Origin: Capsulimonas sp039928515
Lineage (GTDB): Bacteria > Armatimonadota > Armatimonadia > Armatimonadales > Capsulimonadaceae
Reading direction: 5' to 3' (one strand)
Length of the DNA stretch: 9,610 nucleotides
Assembly: GCF_039928515.1 (NCBI RefSeq)
Contig: NZ_JBDSSZ010000351.1
A program made the position numbers and the translations under genes. Positions within the stretch are counted from its first letter, which is position 1. Each line of letters begins with the position of its first letter. This document shows positions 1-6,775 of this stretch, one piece after another. The notes under the pieces are model-generated. The model did not search any database and was not told where the DNA came from. It saw only the letters and a program-made list of their open reading frames with translations.

Positions 1-925
1 CCTCCCCCACCCCCGCTCGATACCGCCCTGGCGACATCCCAATCACCCGCCGAAACACCTTCCCAAACGCACTCTCCGACTCATATCCCACCGCCCCCGC
101 CACCGCTGAGAGTTTCAAAGACTTGTCCTCCCGCATCATGTTCGCCGCGCGCACCATCCGCCAGTGCGTCAGATGGTCCATCGGGGTTTCTCCCGCCAGT
201 TCCCGAAACCGGGAGGCGAACGCCGAGCGCGACATGGAAACGCGGCGCGCGAGTTCCGGAACCGTCCACGCTTTCTCCGGATGGGCATGCATCAAATCGA
301 TGGAGGCGCTGATCTGCGGGTCCGCCAGCGCGAGCAGCCAGCTGGGGGCTTCGTCGCGGCACGGTGAATCGATCCGTGTGCGCATGGCCTGCACGAAGAG
401 TACTTCCGCGAGGCGGTCCACAATAGACGATGATCCTGGGCGCCCCTCTCCGATTTCCTCGGCGATGAATTGCAGTGTCGACTGGAACCACGGGTTCGAT
501 TGTGTGCTCGACGCCTTGAGGTGAATGATCGGCGGCAGATACTTGGTCAGCAGATCACTTTCCGGGGAGGCGAATGTGAAACAGCCCGCGATCAAGGACG
601 CCGGAGCGCCTCCCCCGCCATAAGTAATCAAGCGCGATTGCCGAAATGCGCCCGGCGTGATGACTTCGTGGATGGATCGCAGAGACATGTCGGGACTGCT
701 CAGCAACGAATAATTCTCGGGACCGGGGAGAAATACGAAGTCGCCGACGGCCAGGGGAATGAGCGCGTGCTCGTCCACGCCAAGATAACACGAACCATCC
801 GTGACCGTAAGGCAAATCCCCTTCCCTCCCGGCAGCATCAGCCCCCATGGCGCGGTCAGCTTGATCTGTCCATAAAGCTGCCCCTTCGTTCGAACAAGAT
901 CGATCACCTCGGCGAGTGTATCCAT
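1..925 (-). CDS. AraC-family transcriptional regulator with N-terminal cupin domain (3' end cut by window edge)
   Basis: I read this frame directly on the minus strand. It starts at ATG 925-923 and stays open for 308 codons to the window edge, so only the last residues and the stop are missing. Residues about 5-190 form the AraC-type cupin ligand-binding domain, with segments such as WGLMLPGG near 27-34 and FVFLPGPENYSLL near 63-75. Residues about 205-304 are the DNA-binding domain. It has two helix-turn-helices: the first is near 221-242 with MSRSAFASRFREL, and the second is near 272-293 with GYESESAFGKVFRR followed by GMSPGRYR, the usual end of the AraC signature. The total length is close to that of cupin-type AraC regulators of about 300-330 residues. 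The gene is divergent from the aldo/keto reductase at 1035, with 109 bp between starts. This arrangement is typical of a regulator controlling its neighbour and itself. The ligand cannot be read from the sequence. The family and domain assignment is firm; the target is inference. Confidence 0.93.
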   Translation of the reverse strand, partial: MDTLAEVIDLVRTKGQLYGQIKLTAPWGLMLPGGKGICLTVTDGSCYLGVDEHALIPLAVGDFVFLPGPENYSLLSSPDMSLRSIHEVITPGAFRQSRLITYGGGGAPASLIAGCFTFASPESDLLTKYLPPIIHLKASSTQSNPWFQSTLQFIAEEIGEGRPGSSSIVDRLAEVLFVQAMRTRIDSPCRDEAPSWLLALADPQISASIDLMHAHPEKAWTVPELARRVSMSRSAFASRFRELAGETPMDHLTHWRMVRAANMMREDKSLKLSAVAGAVGYESESAFGKVFRRVIGMSPGRYRAGVGE

Positions 926-1034
926 AGCTGCATCCTAGACTTTGGCGTTTCAGACGATAAACACGGCTTTTTGAGCGCATTACGTTTCATTAAGTTGGAG
1001 TATTATACTTCTAATATTTGATGGGAGCGTGAAA
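926..1034. promoter_or_regulatory. Divergent control region between araC-type gene and aldo/keto reductase
   Basis: This 109-bp gap is much richer in A and T than its surroundings, especially 981-1020. An 11-bp perfect palindrome, AGTAT-T-ATACT, lies at 999-1009. Read on the minus strand it contains TATAAT (1007-1002), a perfect -10 box facing the regulator. On the plus strand it contains TATACT (1004-1009), a -10 candidate facing the reductase, with a leader of about 19 nt. No convincing -35 box stands at 16-18 bp on either strand, so activator-dependent promoters are possible. This fits an AraC partner but is not shown. GGGAG at 1023-1027 is the ribosome binding site that decides the reductase start at 1035. 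Confidence 0.4.
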
Positions 1035-2078
1035 ATGCGATACAAAATTTTCGGAGCAAAGACCGGTCTTAAGGTTTCGGAGCTGGCGCTTGGCGGTGGT
1101 ATGTTCGGAACGGCATGGGGTTACGGCGCGGCGCCGAATGAAGTTCGCGCGATCCTGCAAGCCTTCTCCGACGCGGGTGGTAACTTCATCGATACGGCCG
1201 ATAACTATCAGCTGGGCGAATCCGAGCGAGAGATCGGCAAGTTCATCAAACCCAATCGCGACGGCTTTGTGATCGCGTCGAAGTTTAGCCGCGGCGCGAC
1301 GGCGCAGCCCGCCCTCGCCGCCGTCGGCGCAAACCGTAAAGCAATGGTCCAATCGGTGGAGGATAGCCTCAAGCGCCTGGGGACGGATCGGATCGATCTT
1401 TACTTTGTCCATATGGACGACGGTGTGACGCCCATGGAGGAGATCGCGCGCGGCCTAGACGATCTCACGCGGGCCGGCAAGATCATCTACGGCGGGCTCT
1501 CCAACTTCCCCGCCTGGCGCGTCGCGACCGCCGCCAGTATCGCACAGCTCCGAGGGTGGACTCCCATCGCCGCTCTCCAGACGGAATACAGTCTGCTCCA
1601 GCGCACGACCGAGCGCGAACTGCTGCCGATGGCCGAAGGCTTTGGCCTCGGCGTCATGGGCTGGTCACCGCTCGGCGGCGGACTGCTGACGGGAAAATAT
1701 CGCAAGGGCGAGACGGGACGGGCCACGGACCTGAAAGCCAGCGTGCTGCATTACGGCGGCGAGCGCAACGACGCCATTCTTGATGTTCTCTTCGCCGTCG
1801 CGGAAGAGAGCGGCTCCAACCCCGGTCGGATCGCCATCGCGTGGGCGAGCGCCAAGGGCGTCATTCCCGTGATTGGGCCGCGCACCCGCGCACAGCTCGA
1901 CGACAATCTGGCCGCCACATCGGTGAAGCTCAGCGCCGAACAGATCCAGCGCCTCGACGATGTCAGCGCCGTCGATCTGGGTTATCCCCACGAGCTGCTC
2001 GCCGCCGACGCCCAGCGAGCGACCATGACGGCCGGCCACTGGAGCGAGATCGACTTCACCGGCCGCGCGGTCGCCTAA
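1035..2078 (+). CDS. Aldo/keto reductase family oxidoreductase
   Basis: The product is a 347-residue NADPH-dependent oxidoreductase of the aldo/keto reductase superfamily, expected in the cytoplasm and reducing aldehydes, ketones or sugar-derived carbonyls. The catalytic tetrad is visible: Asp53 and Tyr58 in FIDTADNY, Lys83 in IASKF, and His126 in YFVHMDD. The C-terminal part carries SPLGGGLLTGKYRKGE near 219-234 and an IPVIGPRTRAQLDDNLAA segment near 279-296, both usual for cofactor binding in this family. The length fits the YajO/Tas-like subgroup of about 320-350 residues. An in-frame GTG six bases upstream is open, but GGGAG at 1023-1027 lies seven bases before ATG 1035, so I use the ATG. 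The AraC-type gene diverges upstream and probably regulates it. The substrate cannot be told from the sequence. Confidence 0.93.
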   Translation: MRYKIFGAKTGLKVSELALGGGMFGTAWGYGAAPNEVRAILQAFSDAGGNFIDTADNYQLGESEREIGKFIKPNRDGFVIASKFSRGATAQPALAAVGANRKAMVQSVEDSLKRLGTDRIDLYFVHMDDGVTPMEEIARGLDDLTRAGKIIYGGLSNFPAWRVATAASIAQLRGWTPIAALQTEYSLLQRTTERELLPMAEGFGLGVMGWSPLGGGLLTGKYRKGETGRATDLKASVLHYGGERNDAILDVLFAVAEESGSNPGRIAIAWASAKGVIPVIGPRTRAQLDDNLAATSVKLSAEQIQRLDDVSAVDLGYPHELLAADAQRATMTAGHWSEIDFTGRAVA

Positions 2079-2118
2079 CACATGCGCGGCCACTGGAACA
2101 AGAAATTCTCTCACAATA

Positions 2119-2146
2119 CTCAAACTCAAAGGGCAGAGAGTTTGGG
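2119..2146 (+). terminator. Weak hairpin after the aldo/keto reductase gene
   Basis: CAAACTC (2121-2127) and GAGTTTG (2138-2144) are exact reverse complements. The stem can be extended to nine pairs with one G-U, around a 10-nt loop. It lies 40 bases after the reductase stop. No T-run follows, so it is not a canonical intrinsic terminator. It could instead be an mRNA 3' stabilising hairpin or chance. The rest of the gap up to the CHASE2 gene shows only that gene's AAGGA ribosome binding site at 2191-2195. Confidence 0.25.
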
Positions 2147-2205
2147 GAAGGAGGCAAGCAGGGAACAAGGAATTAACTTCTGTCTAAGGCAAGGATGACA
2201 AGACG

Positions 2206-3600
2206 ATGATAATTCAAAAAGTAGGCCCCGAGCGGCTGCTCTCTTACCGCGCGATCGTCTTTCTCGCCGCCGTTTTTCTGGCGATCGCGATCGGCATATT
2301 GACGGAACATTCGCAGCGGGCGCCCATCGAATCGAAGGCGGAAGACGCCATCGTACGAATGGCGCCGCGCGCCGCGCGGGCCGATGTGGTGATCGTGGCG
2401 ATGGATGACGCCTCGGTCACCAAATACGGCCCCATCAAATCGTGGCCCCGGTCGCTGCTCGCGCAGGGCCTCTCCAAGATCGAATCCGGCGGCGCCAAGG
2501 TGGCCGTCGTGGATCTGGCGCTGGACAAGCGGACCCAGACCGGTGATTCGGAGCTGTGGCGCACAATGGCGAACAACCGAAACGTCGTGCTCGGCATGTC
2601 TTACGACGCCAACCGGCCGCAGACATACACGCCCGACGATATCCGGTCGCTCGTCTTCCTGGAGAAGTACGCCATCGCCGATAAGCTGACGCTGGACAAA
2701 CGCAACCAGGTCTTCCCCTATCAGATGTTTGAGCCGCCCGTTTCGGACTTCACGGGATCGAGCCGGGGCGTCGGCGTTTTCGTCCGTGAGACCGAGCCGG
2801 ACGATGTCCTGCGCAGCGCCCGCCTCTTCTACCGAAGCACTGTCACATATCCGCCCGCGACTGCGGCGATCCGAGGCAAGTTCCCGACCTCCAAGCTCGC
2901 GGACGGCGCGCCGGTGGCGCTGCCGAACTTGTCGCTCGTCACCGCCCTGCGCGTTTATGATTTGGACAAGGATTTCGTTCAAGTCGCTTCGGGCAACACC
3001 GTTAAGTTCATCGGAAGCATCAATCCTCCGGTCGCGGCGCCGATCGACGATCAAGGACGCATGATGATCCGTTACTATGGACCGCCCGGACATTACATCA
3101 CCTACTCGTTCGCGGATCTGATGTCCGGCAAGATCAAGCCGGACGTCTTCAAGGGCAAAGTCGTATTCCTGGGCGCCACGGCGGCCGGCGACCCGGCGAC
3201 CGATGCGCGCGCCACGCCATTCCCCGGTCTGATGCCCCGCGTCGAAGTGACGGCGAACGCGGTCTCCACCTTCATGGACCGCTCGTTCTTCAGCCGCAAC
3301 GAGCATCGGATTGTCCCGATCTTGATTATGCTTGGTCTGGTCACGGGCGCCGCGCTGATGTTCTTCAGCGGCGTGCGATCCCTGGTGATCACACTGGTCC
3401 TCCTGATCGCGTGGTTCGCTCTGTCCTATGCGCTCTACGCGTTCAATCACGTAATGCTGCCGATCCTGCCAGGCGTCGCGGCCATTCTCGCCGCCTACGT
3501 GATCTCGATGCTGCTGTTCCTCGGCCCCATGCGCCCCGTCGCCCTGGAAGCGCCGCCGATGTACATTCCGCCGCCGTCGGATAAAGTGCATACGGCGTAG
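2206..3600 (+). CDS. CHASE2 domain membrane sensor protein without an output domain
   Basis: The product has 464 residues. One membrane helix lies near 13-32. It is followed by about 330 residues expected outside the membrane, then three helices near 369-388, 392-413 and 417-439, and a short proline-rich tail ending in SDKVHTA. The outer region looks like a CHASE2 domain. It has VVIVAMDDASVTKYGP near 61-76, WPRSLLAQGLSKI near 80-92 and KVAVVDLALDK near 98-108, and ends with FKGKVVFLGATAAG before the helices. CHASE2 is an extracytoplasmic sensing domain. In characterised architectures it is followed, after three helices, by an adenylate/guanylate cyclase, histidine kinase, serine/threonine kinase or GGDEF module. 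Here nothing follows the last helix, and the stop is clean with no sign of frameshift in the following 270 bases. The start at ATG 2206 has AAGGA ten bases upstream. The ligand is unknown. It lies alone between the reductase and the steA cluster, so it probably has its own transcript. Confidence 0.85.
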   Translation: MIIQKVGPERLLSYRAIVFLAAVFLAIAIGILTEHSQRAPIESKAEDAIVRMAPRAARADVVIVAMDDASVTKYGPIKSWPRSLLAQGLSKIESGGAKVAVVDLALDKRTQTGDSELWRTMANNRNVVLGMSYDANRPQTYTPDDIRSLVFLEKYAIADKLTLDKRNQVFPYQMFEPPVSDFTGSSRGVGVFVRETEPDDVLRSARLFYRSTVTYPPATAAIRGKFPTSKLADGAPVALPNLSLVTALRVYDLDKDFVQVASGNTVKFIGSINPPVAAPIDDQGRMMIRYYGPPGHYITYSFADLMSGKIKPDVFKGKVVFLGATAAGDPATDARATPFPGLMPRVEVTANAVSTFMDRSFFSRNEHRIVPILIMLGLVTGAALMFFSGVRSLVITLVLLIAWFALSYALYAFNHVMLPILPGVAAILAAYVISMLLFLGPMRPVALEAPPMYIPPPSDKVHTA

Positions 3601-3632
3601 CAACACTGGACAACAGATTCGGCCTCCGATCT

Positions 3633-3749
3633 GATGCCCCCCGACCCCCACTGGGGGTGCAGAACATAGATTTGTTGGCGTGACGAAGATTAATCTTGGA
3701 CACGTTTTCGATAACATGATCTGCACCCCTGTGGGGGCCGGGGGGCATC
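3633..3749. repeat. Nested inverted repeat (REP/BIME- or MITE-like), copy 1
   Basis: The left arm at 3633-3662 and the right arm at 3721-3749 are reverse complements over 30 and 29 nt, with two substitutions and one indel. Both outer ends read GATGCCCCCCG. Each arm is itself a small hairpin: the left has CCCCCA-C-TGGGGG at 3645-3657, and the right has CCCC-TGT-GGGG inside CACCCCTGTGGGGG. The 58-nt core is less GC-rich and contains a perfect 12-bp palindrome, AAGATTAATCTT, at 3686-3697. The element lies between two plus-strand genes, after the CHASE2 gene. As RNA it would fold into a very long stem and may end or protect the upstream transcript. Its relation to the element at 8576-8716 suggests a dispersed family. 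Confidence 0.75.
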
Positions 3750-3812
3750 TTCTGTTCTCCCAGGCTTTAGCCGAGAGAGAGGCGCACTAGGGCTGGGGGT
3801 GAGGGCGACTTC

Positions 3813-3841
3813 TTGCACGCCGCCCCGGCGTGTGCTATACT
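3813..3841 (+). promoter_or_regulatory. Sigma70-type promoter with extended -10 for the steA cluster
   Basis: TTGCAC at 3813-3818 and TATACT at 3836-3841 are separated by exactly 17 bp. TGC directly before the -10 gives an extended -10 motif. The expected start of transcription near 3848 would leave a leader of about 26 nt before ATG 3874. A perfect inverted repeat CACGCCG-CCC-CGGCGTG at 3816-3832 overlaps the end of the -35 and fills the spacer. A second, looser one, GTGAA-N6-TTCAC, lies at 3843-3858 around the start point. Either could be an operator. Confidence 0.6.
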
Positions 3842-3873
3842 AGTGAATTACTTTTCACACGTTTTCGGACCGC

Positions 3874-5079
3874 ATGAGGGAGCTTGGAATTTTGGCGACC
3901 GTCCGCCCACAGTCTTCGCCCAGTCGGGAGCGTACCGTTCTGGGCGCGGCGCGCGTGGACAAGCGCACCAAGAACCTGACCTCGCGACTGAGACCGGGCG
4001 ACGCGGCCGTGATCGACCATTCGGACCTGGATGCGCTGGCGGCGCGCTCCCTAGCGGACGCGCGCGTGTCAGCCGTGATCAACGCGCGGCCATTCATTAG
4101 CGGCAAGTATCCCAATCGGGGGCCGGGCGTGCTGGCGAATGCAAGCATCCCTATGTATGAGCTGTCCGACCCGGAGGCGTTCGCGCGCATTCGGGAAGGC
4201 GGGGCGCTGACGATCGACGCCGACTGCGTGCTCTATCAAGACGGCGCGGCGATCGGTCCGGTCACAGTTTGGGACGATACGGCGATCGTGCTCGCCACGC
4301 AGTCGGCGCGCGCCAACCTCGGCTCGGAGCTGGAGAAGTTCGCGCGCAACACGCTGCAGTACCTCGACGCCGACAAAGAACTGCTGCTCGACCCGACCAA
4401 TGTCCCCGCTCTGCGTCAGACCAAGATGGCGGGACGCCATGTACTGGTCGTGGTGCGCGGCGAGCATTACAAAGAAGATCTGTCGCTGCTCCGCACCTAT
4501 CTGAGCGAAGTGCGCCCCGCCGTGATCGCCGTGGACGGCGCTGCGGACGCCCTGCTCGCCATCGGCTGTACGCCCGATATTATTCTGGGCGATATGGACA
4601 GCGTCTCGGACGACGCCCTGGGGTGCGGCGCGCAATTGATCGTCCACGCCTACGCGCGGCGCGGAGGCGAAGCGCCTGGCATGGCGCGTATCCATGAACT
4701 CGGATTGGAAGCCGACACCTTCCCGGTCCCCGGTACGAGCGAGGACGCCGCGATGCTGCTGGCCTACGAGCACAACGCGGATCTCATCGTCGCCGTTGGC
4801 ACGCATTCGAACCTGGAAGACTTTCTCGACAAAGGCCGTGCCGGCATGGCGAGCACGTTTTTGGTCCGCCTCAAGATCGGCACACGCCTCGTGGACGCTC
4901 GCGGCGTCTTCAAGCTCTACCGGCCCAAGCCGCCGTTCAGCGCGTTTGTCGCCGTCATACTCTCAGCCATGTTCCCGTTCGTCGTTCTGCTCGCAAAGTC
5001 GCCAATCTGGCGCAACATCACGGAGATGTTCCACATCTGGTGGCAGCTCCATTTTGGATGGCGCTTTCACGGCCGCTAA
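3874..5079 (+). CDS. steA: SteA-like putative cytokinetic ring protein (thiamin pyrophosphokinase-like domain)
   Basis: The 401-residue product matches the SteA family along its length. An N-terminal domain starts with GAARVDKRTKNLTSRLRPGD near 24-43, followed by AVIDHSDLDALAARSL and INARPFISGKYPNRGPGVL near 69-87. A thiamin pyrophosphokinase-like domain spans about 188-345, with VVVRGEHYKEDL near 192-203, GDMDSVSD at 239-246 and PGTSEDAAMLL near 286-296. One membrane helix lies near 355-375, with a short tail after it. In Corynebacterium glutamicum SteA acts with the membrane protein SteB at the septum in daughter-cell separation. Its nucleotide-binding-like domain has no proven thiamin role, so I would not call this a thiamin enzyme. 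The start at ATG 3874 lacks a clear Shine-Dalgarno sequence, but the following residues fit the family N terminus. The steB-like gene begins nine bases after the stop, which supports one operon and a joint function. Confidence 0.9.
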   Translation: MRELGILATVRPQSSPSRERTVLGAARVDKRTKNLTSRLRPGDAAVIDHSDLDALAARSLADARVSAVINARPFISGKYPNRGPGVLANASIPMYELSDPEAFARIREGGALTIDADCVLYQDGAAIGPVTVWDDTAIVLATQSARANLGSELEKFARNTLQYLDADKELLLDPTNVPALRQTKMAGRHVLVVVRGEHYKEDLSLLRTYLSEVRPAVIAVDGAADALLAIGCTPDIILGDMDSVSDDALGCGAQLIVHAYARRGGEAPGMARIHELGLEADTFPVPGTSEDAAMLLAYEHNADLIVAVGTHSNLEDFLDKGRAGMASTFLVRLKIGTRLVDARGVFKLYRPKPPFSAFVAVILSAMFPFVVLLAKSPIWRNITEMFHIWWQLHFGWRFHGR

Positions 5080-5088
5080 ACCCTCATT

Positions 5089-6033
5089 ATGCTTGATGTC
5101 CGTTACCATATCGTCTATCTCTGCGCCGTCTTTCTCATGCTGGGCTTCGGCATCCTGATCGGCGAGCACGTCAGCCTGCCTCCACAGGTCACCGCCACGG
5201 CCAAAAGCCTCGCGGCCCTGCAAGTGCAGGTGGACGGCGCCGTCCAGGAGGGCCGCGAGGCCAAGAGCCAACTGGTGCAGGTGGAGCGATCGCTGAACTC
5301 ATTGCGGCCAAAGCTGACCCATGGCAAGCTGACCGGCCACCGCGTCGTGGTCATCCAGTGCGGTGACTATCCGCAGGCGACCGCTTCCGCCGCCGCCGCG
5401 CTCCAGCTCGCCGGCGCCAATGTCGCGGCGACCGTCGTCATCGAAGACAAGATGGACGCGCTGACACCCACGCAGATCACGACGATCCTCGACGCCCTGC
5501 CCGCCGACTCCCATCCGCCGGCGTCTGACGGCGCCGCCGGCGACAGCGGCCTGATCCTTACCGCCGTGGCCACCATTCTGCGGGGCGGCTCAACCAGCAA
5601 GCCGAGCCTGGGCCATGCTCTGGAAACCTTGCAGTCGCAGGGGCTGATAACAATCGATGGAGATGTCGCGACGCCTTGTGCGTATTTTGTTTTCGTCGGA
5701 GGCCGAAAAATCGATTGGCCGGACGACGGGGCCAACCCGATCGACGGCGCTTTGATCCAGCGTCTTCAGGACTTCACGTCCCCAGAAGCCGCGCCCCCGG
5801 CCGCCGCTCCGCCCGTGACCATCATCGGCTGCGAGCCGTTCGACGTTGGCGTCTCCTCAATCAAGACTTATCAGAAATATGGGCTGACGACGGTCGACTG
5901 CATCGACCGCCCGCTCGGCCAGCTCGACCTGCCCTTCACACTCCGCACGGACGCGGGTGACCGGGCGGATTACGGCCTCAAAACTACCGCGACACGGCAG
6001 CTGCCTCCGGTTCTGGAGGATCAATCTTCGTGA
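5089..6033 (+). CDS. steB: SteB/MctB-family membrane coiled-coil protein
   Basis: The product has 314 residues. It starts MLDVRYHIVYLCAVFLMLG, close to the family's usual M-[IL]-D-[FV]-RYH start. A single membrane helix lies near 8-26 with little ahead of it. A probable coiled coil follows near 36-75, then an alpha/beta-type domain. The C-terminal part has TYQKYGLTTVDCIDRPLGQLD, resembling the family's conserved STVDNIDTxxGQ region, and ADYGLKTTATRQLPP near the end. The family has two published readings. In Mycobacterium tuberculosis the homologue MctB (Rv1698) is described as an outer-membrane copper-resistance channel, and in Corynebacterium the homologue SteB is a septal partner of SteA. 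Because steA lies nine bases upstream, I favour the SteB role. No metal-binding histidine or cysteine cluster is visible. A short alanine/proline-rich linker occurs near 231-240. There is no clear ribosome binding site, so translation may be coupled to steA. The stop overlaps the next start as GTGA. Confidence 0.87.
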   Translation: MLDVRYHIVYLCAVFLMLGFGILIGEHVSLPPQVTATAKSLAALQVQVDGAVQEGREAKSQLVQVERSLNSLRPKLTHGKLTGHRVVVIQCGDYPQATASAAAALQLAGANVAATVVIEDKMDALTPTQITTILDALPADSHPPASDGAAGDSGLILTAVATILRGGSTSKPSLGHALETLQSQGLITIDGDVATPCAYFVFVGGRKIDWPDDGANPIDGALIQRLQDFTSPEAAPPAAAPPVTIIGCEPFDVGVSSIKTYQKYGLTTVDCIDRPLGQLDLPFTLRTDAGDRADYGLKTTATRQLPPVLEDQSS

Positions 6034-6728
6034 ACGAAAAAGATCTTCATGTTTGTGCGCTAATTCCGGCGTATAATGAGGAACAGCGTATTGCAAAAAC
6101 AGTCGCCGCCCTGCGCTCCCGCCGTGAGATCCACACGATCATCGTCGTGGACGACGGATCATCGGACGGCACGGTGCAGGCAGCCGAAGCGGCCGGAGCC
6201 GACGTTGTCCTGAAGCAAAAGAATCAGGGCAAGGGGGCGGCGCTGACTGCGGCGTACGCCGCCGCGAAAGAGATCGGGAATATCTTTTTGCTCCTGGACG
6301 CCGACCTGGGCGCTTCGGCGACGGAATCCGTGAAGCTGCTCCCGCCGCTCCTGCGCGGAGATGCGGACATGGCGATCGGCCTGCTCCCGCCGGACCCCGC
6401 CTTCGCCGCGACCGGTCAAAGCGGCGGACGCGGCTTTGTGGTCCGTCTCGCCAACTGGGGCATTCACCAGCGCACAGGCCAGACATTTCGCCAGCCGCTC
6501 TCCGGCCAGCGCGCCGTGCGGCGCGAAGTGCTCGAAGCGGTCCACGGCAAGTTCGCGAATGGATTCGGCGTGGAAGTCGCGCTGACCATCGGCGCGATCA
6601 AAGCGGGCTTTCGGGTAGTCGAAGTCGAGACGGCGTTTCGGCACCATGTGACCGGCGGCGAATGGTCGGATATCGTCCACCGGGGCAAGCAGTTCCGAGA
6701 TGTGGCGAAGACGATCGCAGAGTCGTGA
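6030..6728 (+). CDS. Family 2 glycosyltransferase (polyprenyl-phosphate sugar transferase-like)
   Basis: The product is a 232-residue soluble enzyme with a GT-A fold. It carries LIPAYNEE at 11-18 and VVDDGSSDGT at 39-48, the nucleotide-sugar-binding start. NQGKGAAL is at 65-72, and DAD at 90-92 is the metal-binding DxD-type motif. It also has LSGQRAVRREVLEA near 157-170 and a C-terminal FGVEVALTIGAIKAGFRVVEVE segment. These fit the dolichyl-phosphate mannose synthase-like branch, which moves a sugar from a nucleotide sugar to a lipid phosphate or similar acceptor at the inner face of the membrane. No membrane helix is present, so an acceptor or partner must bring it to the membrane. The start is GTG 6030, overlapping the steB stop by four bases. 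A strong GGAGGA at 6015-6020 lies nine bases before it, inside the end of steB. This is the clearest evidence that steA, steB and this gene are co-expressed. Donor and acceptor cannot be told from sequence. Confidence 0.9.
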   Translation: MNEKDLHVCALIPAYNEEQRIAKTVAALRSRREIHTIIVVDDGSSDGTVQAAEAAGADVVLKQKNQGKGAALTAAYAAAKEIGNIFLLLDADLGASATESVKLLPPLLRGDADMAIGLLPPDPAFAATGQSGGRGFVVRLANWGIHQRTGQTFRQPLSGQRAVRREVLEAVHGKFANGFGVEVALTIGAIKAGFRVVEVETAFRHHVTGGEWSDIVHRGKQFRDVAKTIAES

Positions 6729-6775
6729 ACGGCGAAGTGACGATTACAGCCTAACTCTAGCCCACCAACACCACT

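Larger units (their letters stand above)
3601..3873. other. Gene-free stretch with large inverted repeat and steA promoter
   Basis: I see no credible coding frame here. The left part holds the nested inverted repeat at 3633-3749. Positions 3790-3807 read GGGCTGGGGGTGAGGG, whose complement (CCCTCACCCCCAGCCC) resembles the arm flanks at 8562-8593 and may be a decayed further copy of the same repeat family. The right end holds the promoter at 3813-3841. Confidence 0.6.

Noticed and set aside
470..1021. 183-codon plus-strand open frame reaching into the control region, and minus-strand frame 555-980
   Set aside because: Both overlap the AraC-type gene, whose frame gives a continuous cupin plus double helix-turn-helix protein. 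Neither alternative has recognisable motifs.
1029..1034. GTG start for the aldo/keto reductase
   Set aside because: GGGAG ends only one base before GTG 1029, too close for initiation. The spacing to ATG 1035 is seven bases.
2173..3726. 517-codon open frame on the minus strand
   Set aside because: It lies antisense over the CHASE2 gene and is very rich in Arg, Asp, Gly and His. It shows no domain pattern, while the plus-strand frame has clear CHASE2 and membrane segments. It is a GC-bias shadow.
3633..3749. CRISPR array or tRNA-like structure
   Set aside because: There are only two arms, inverted rather than direct, with no repeated spacing and no cloverleaf or CCA end. No CRISPR or tRNA was seen anywhere in the window.
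4069..4806. 245-codon minus-strand open frame
   Set aside because: It is antisense to steA, which has family motifs throughout. The composition is typical of a shadow frame.
3874..5079. Thiamin pyrophosphokinase as the function
   Set aside because: The TPK-like domain is fused to the SteA N-terminal domain and a C-terminal membrane helix, and a SteB-type gene follows, so the cell-separation family is the better call.
5089..6033. Copper transporter as the function
   Set aside because: This label comes from the mycobacterial MctB work. No metal-binding clusters are visible here, and the steA neighbour favours the SteB reading, though copper handling is not excluded.
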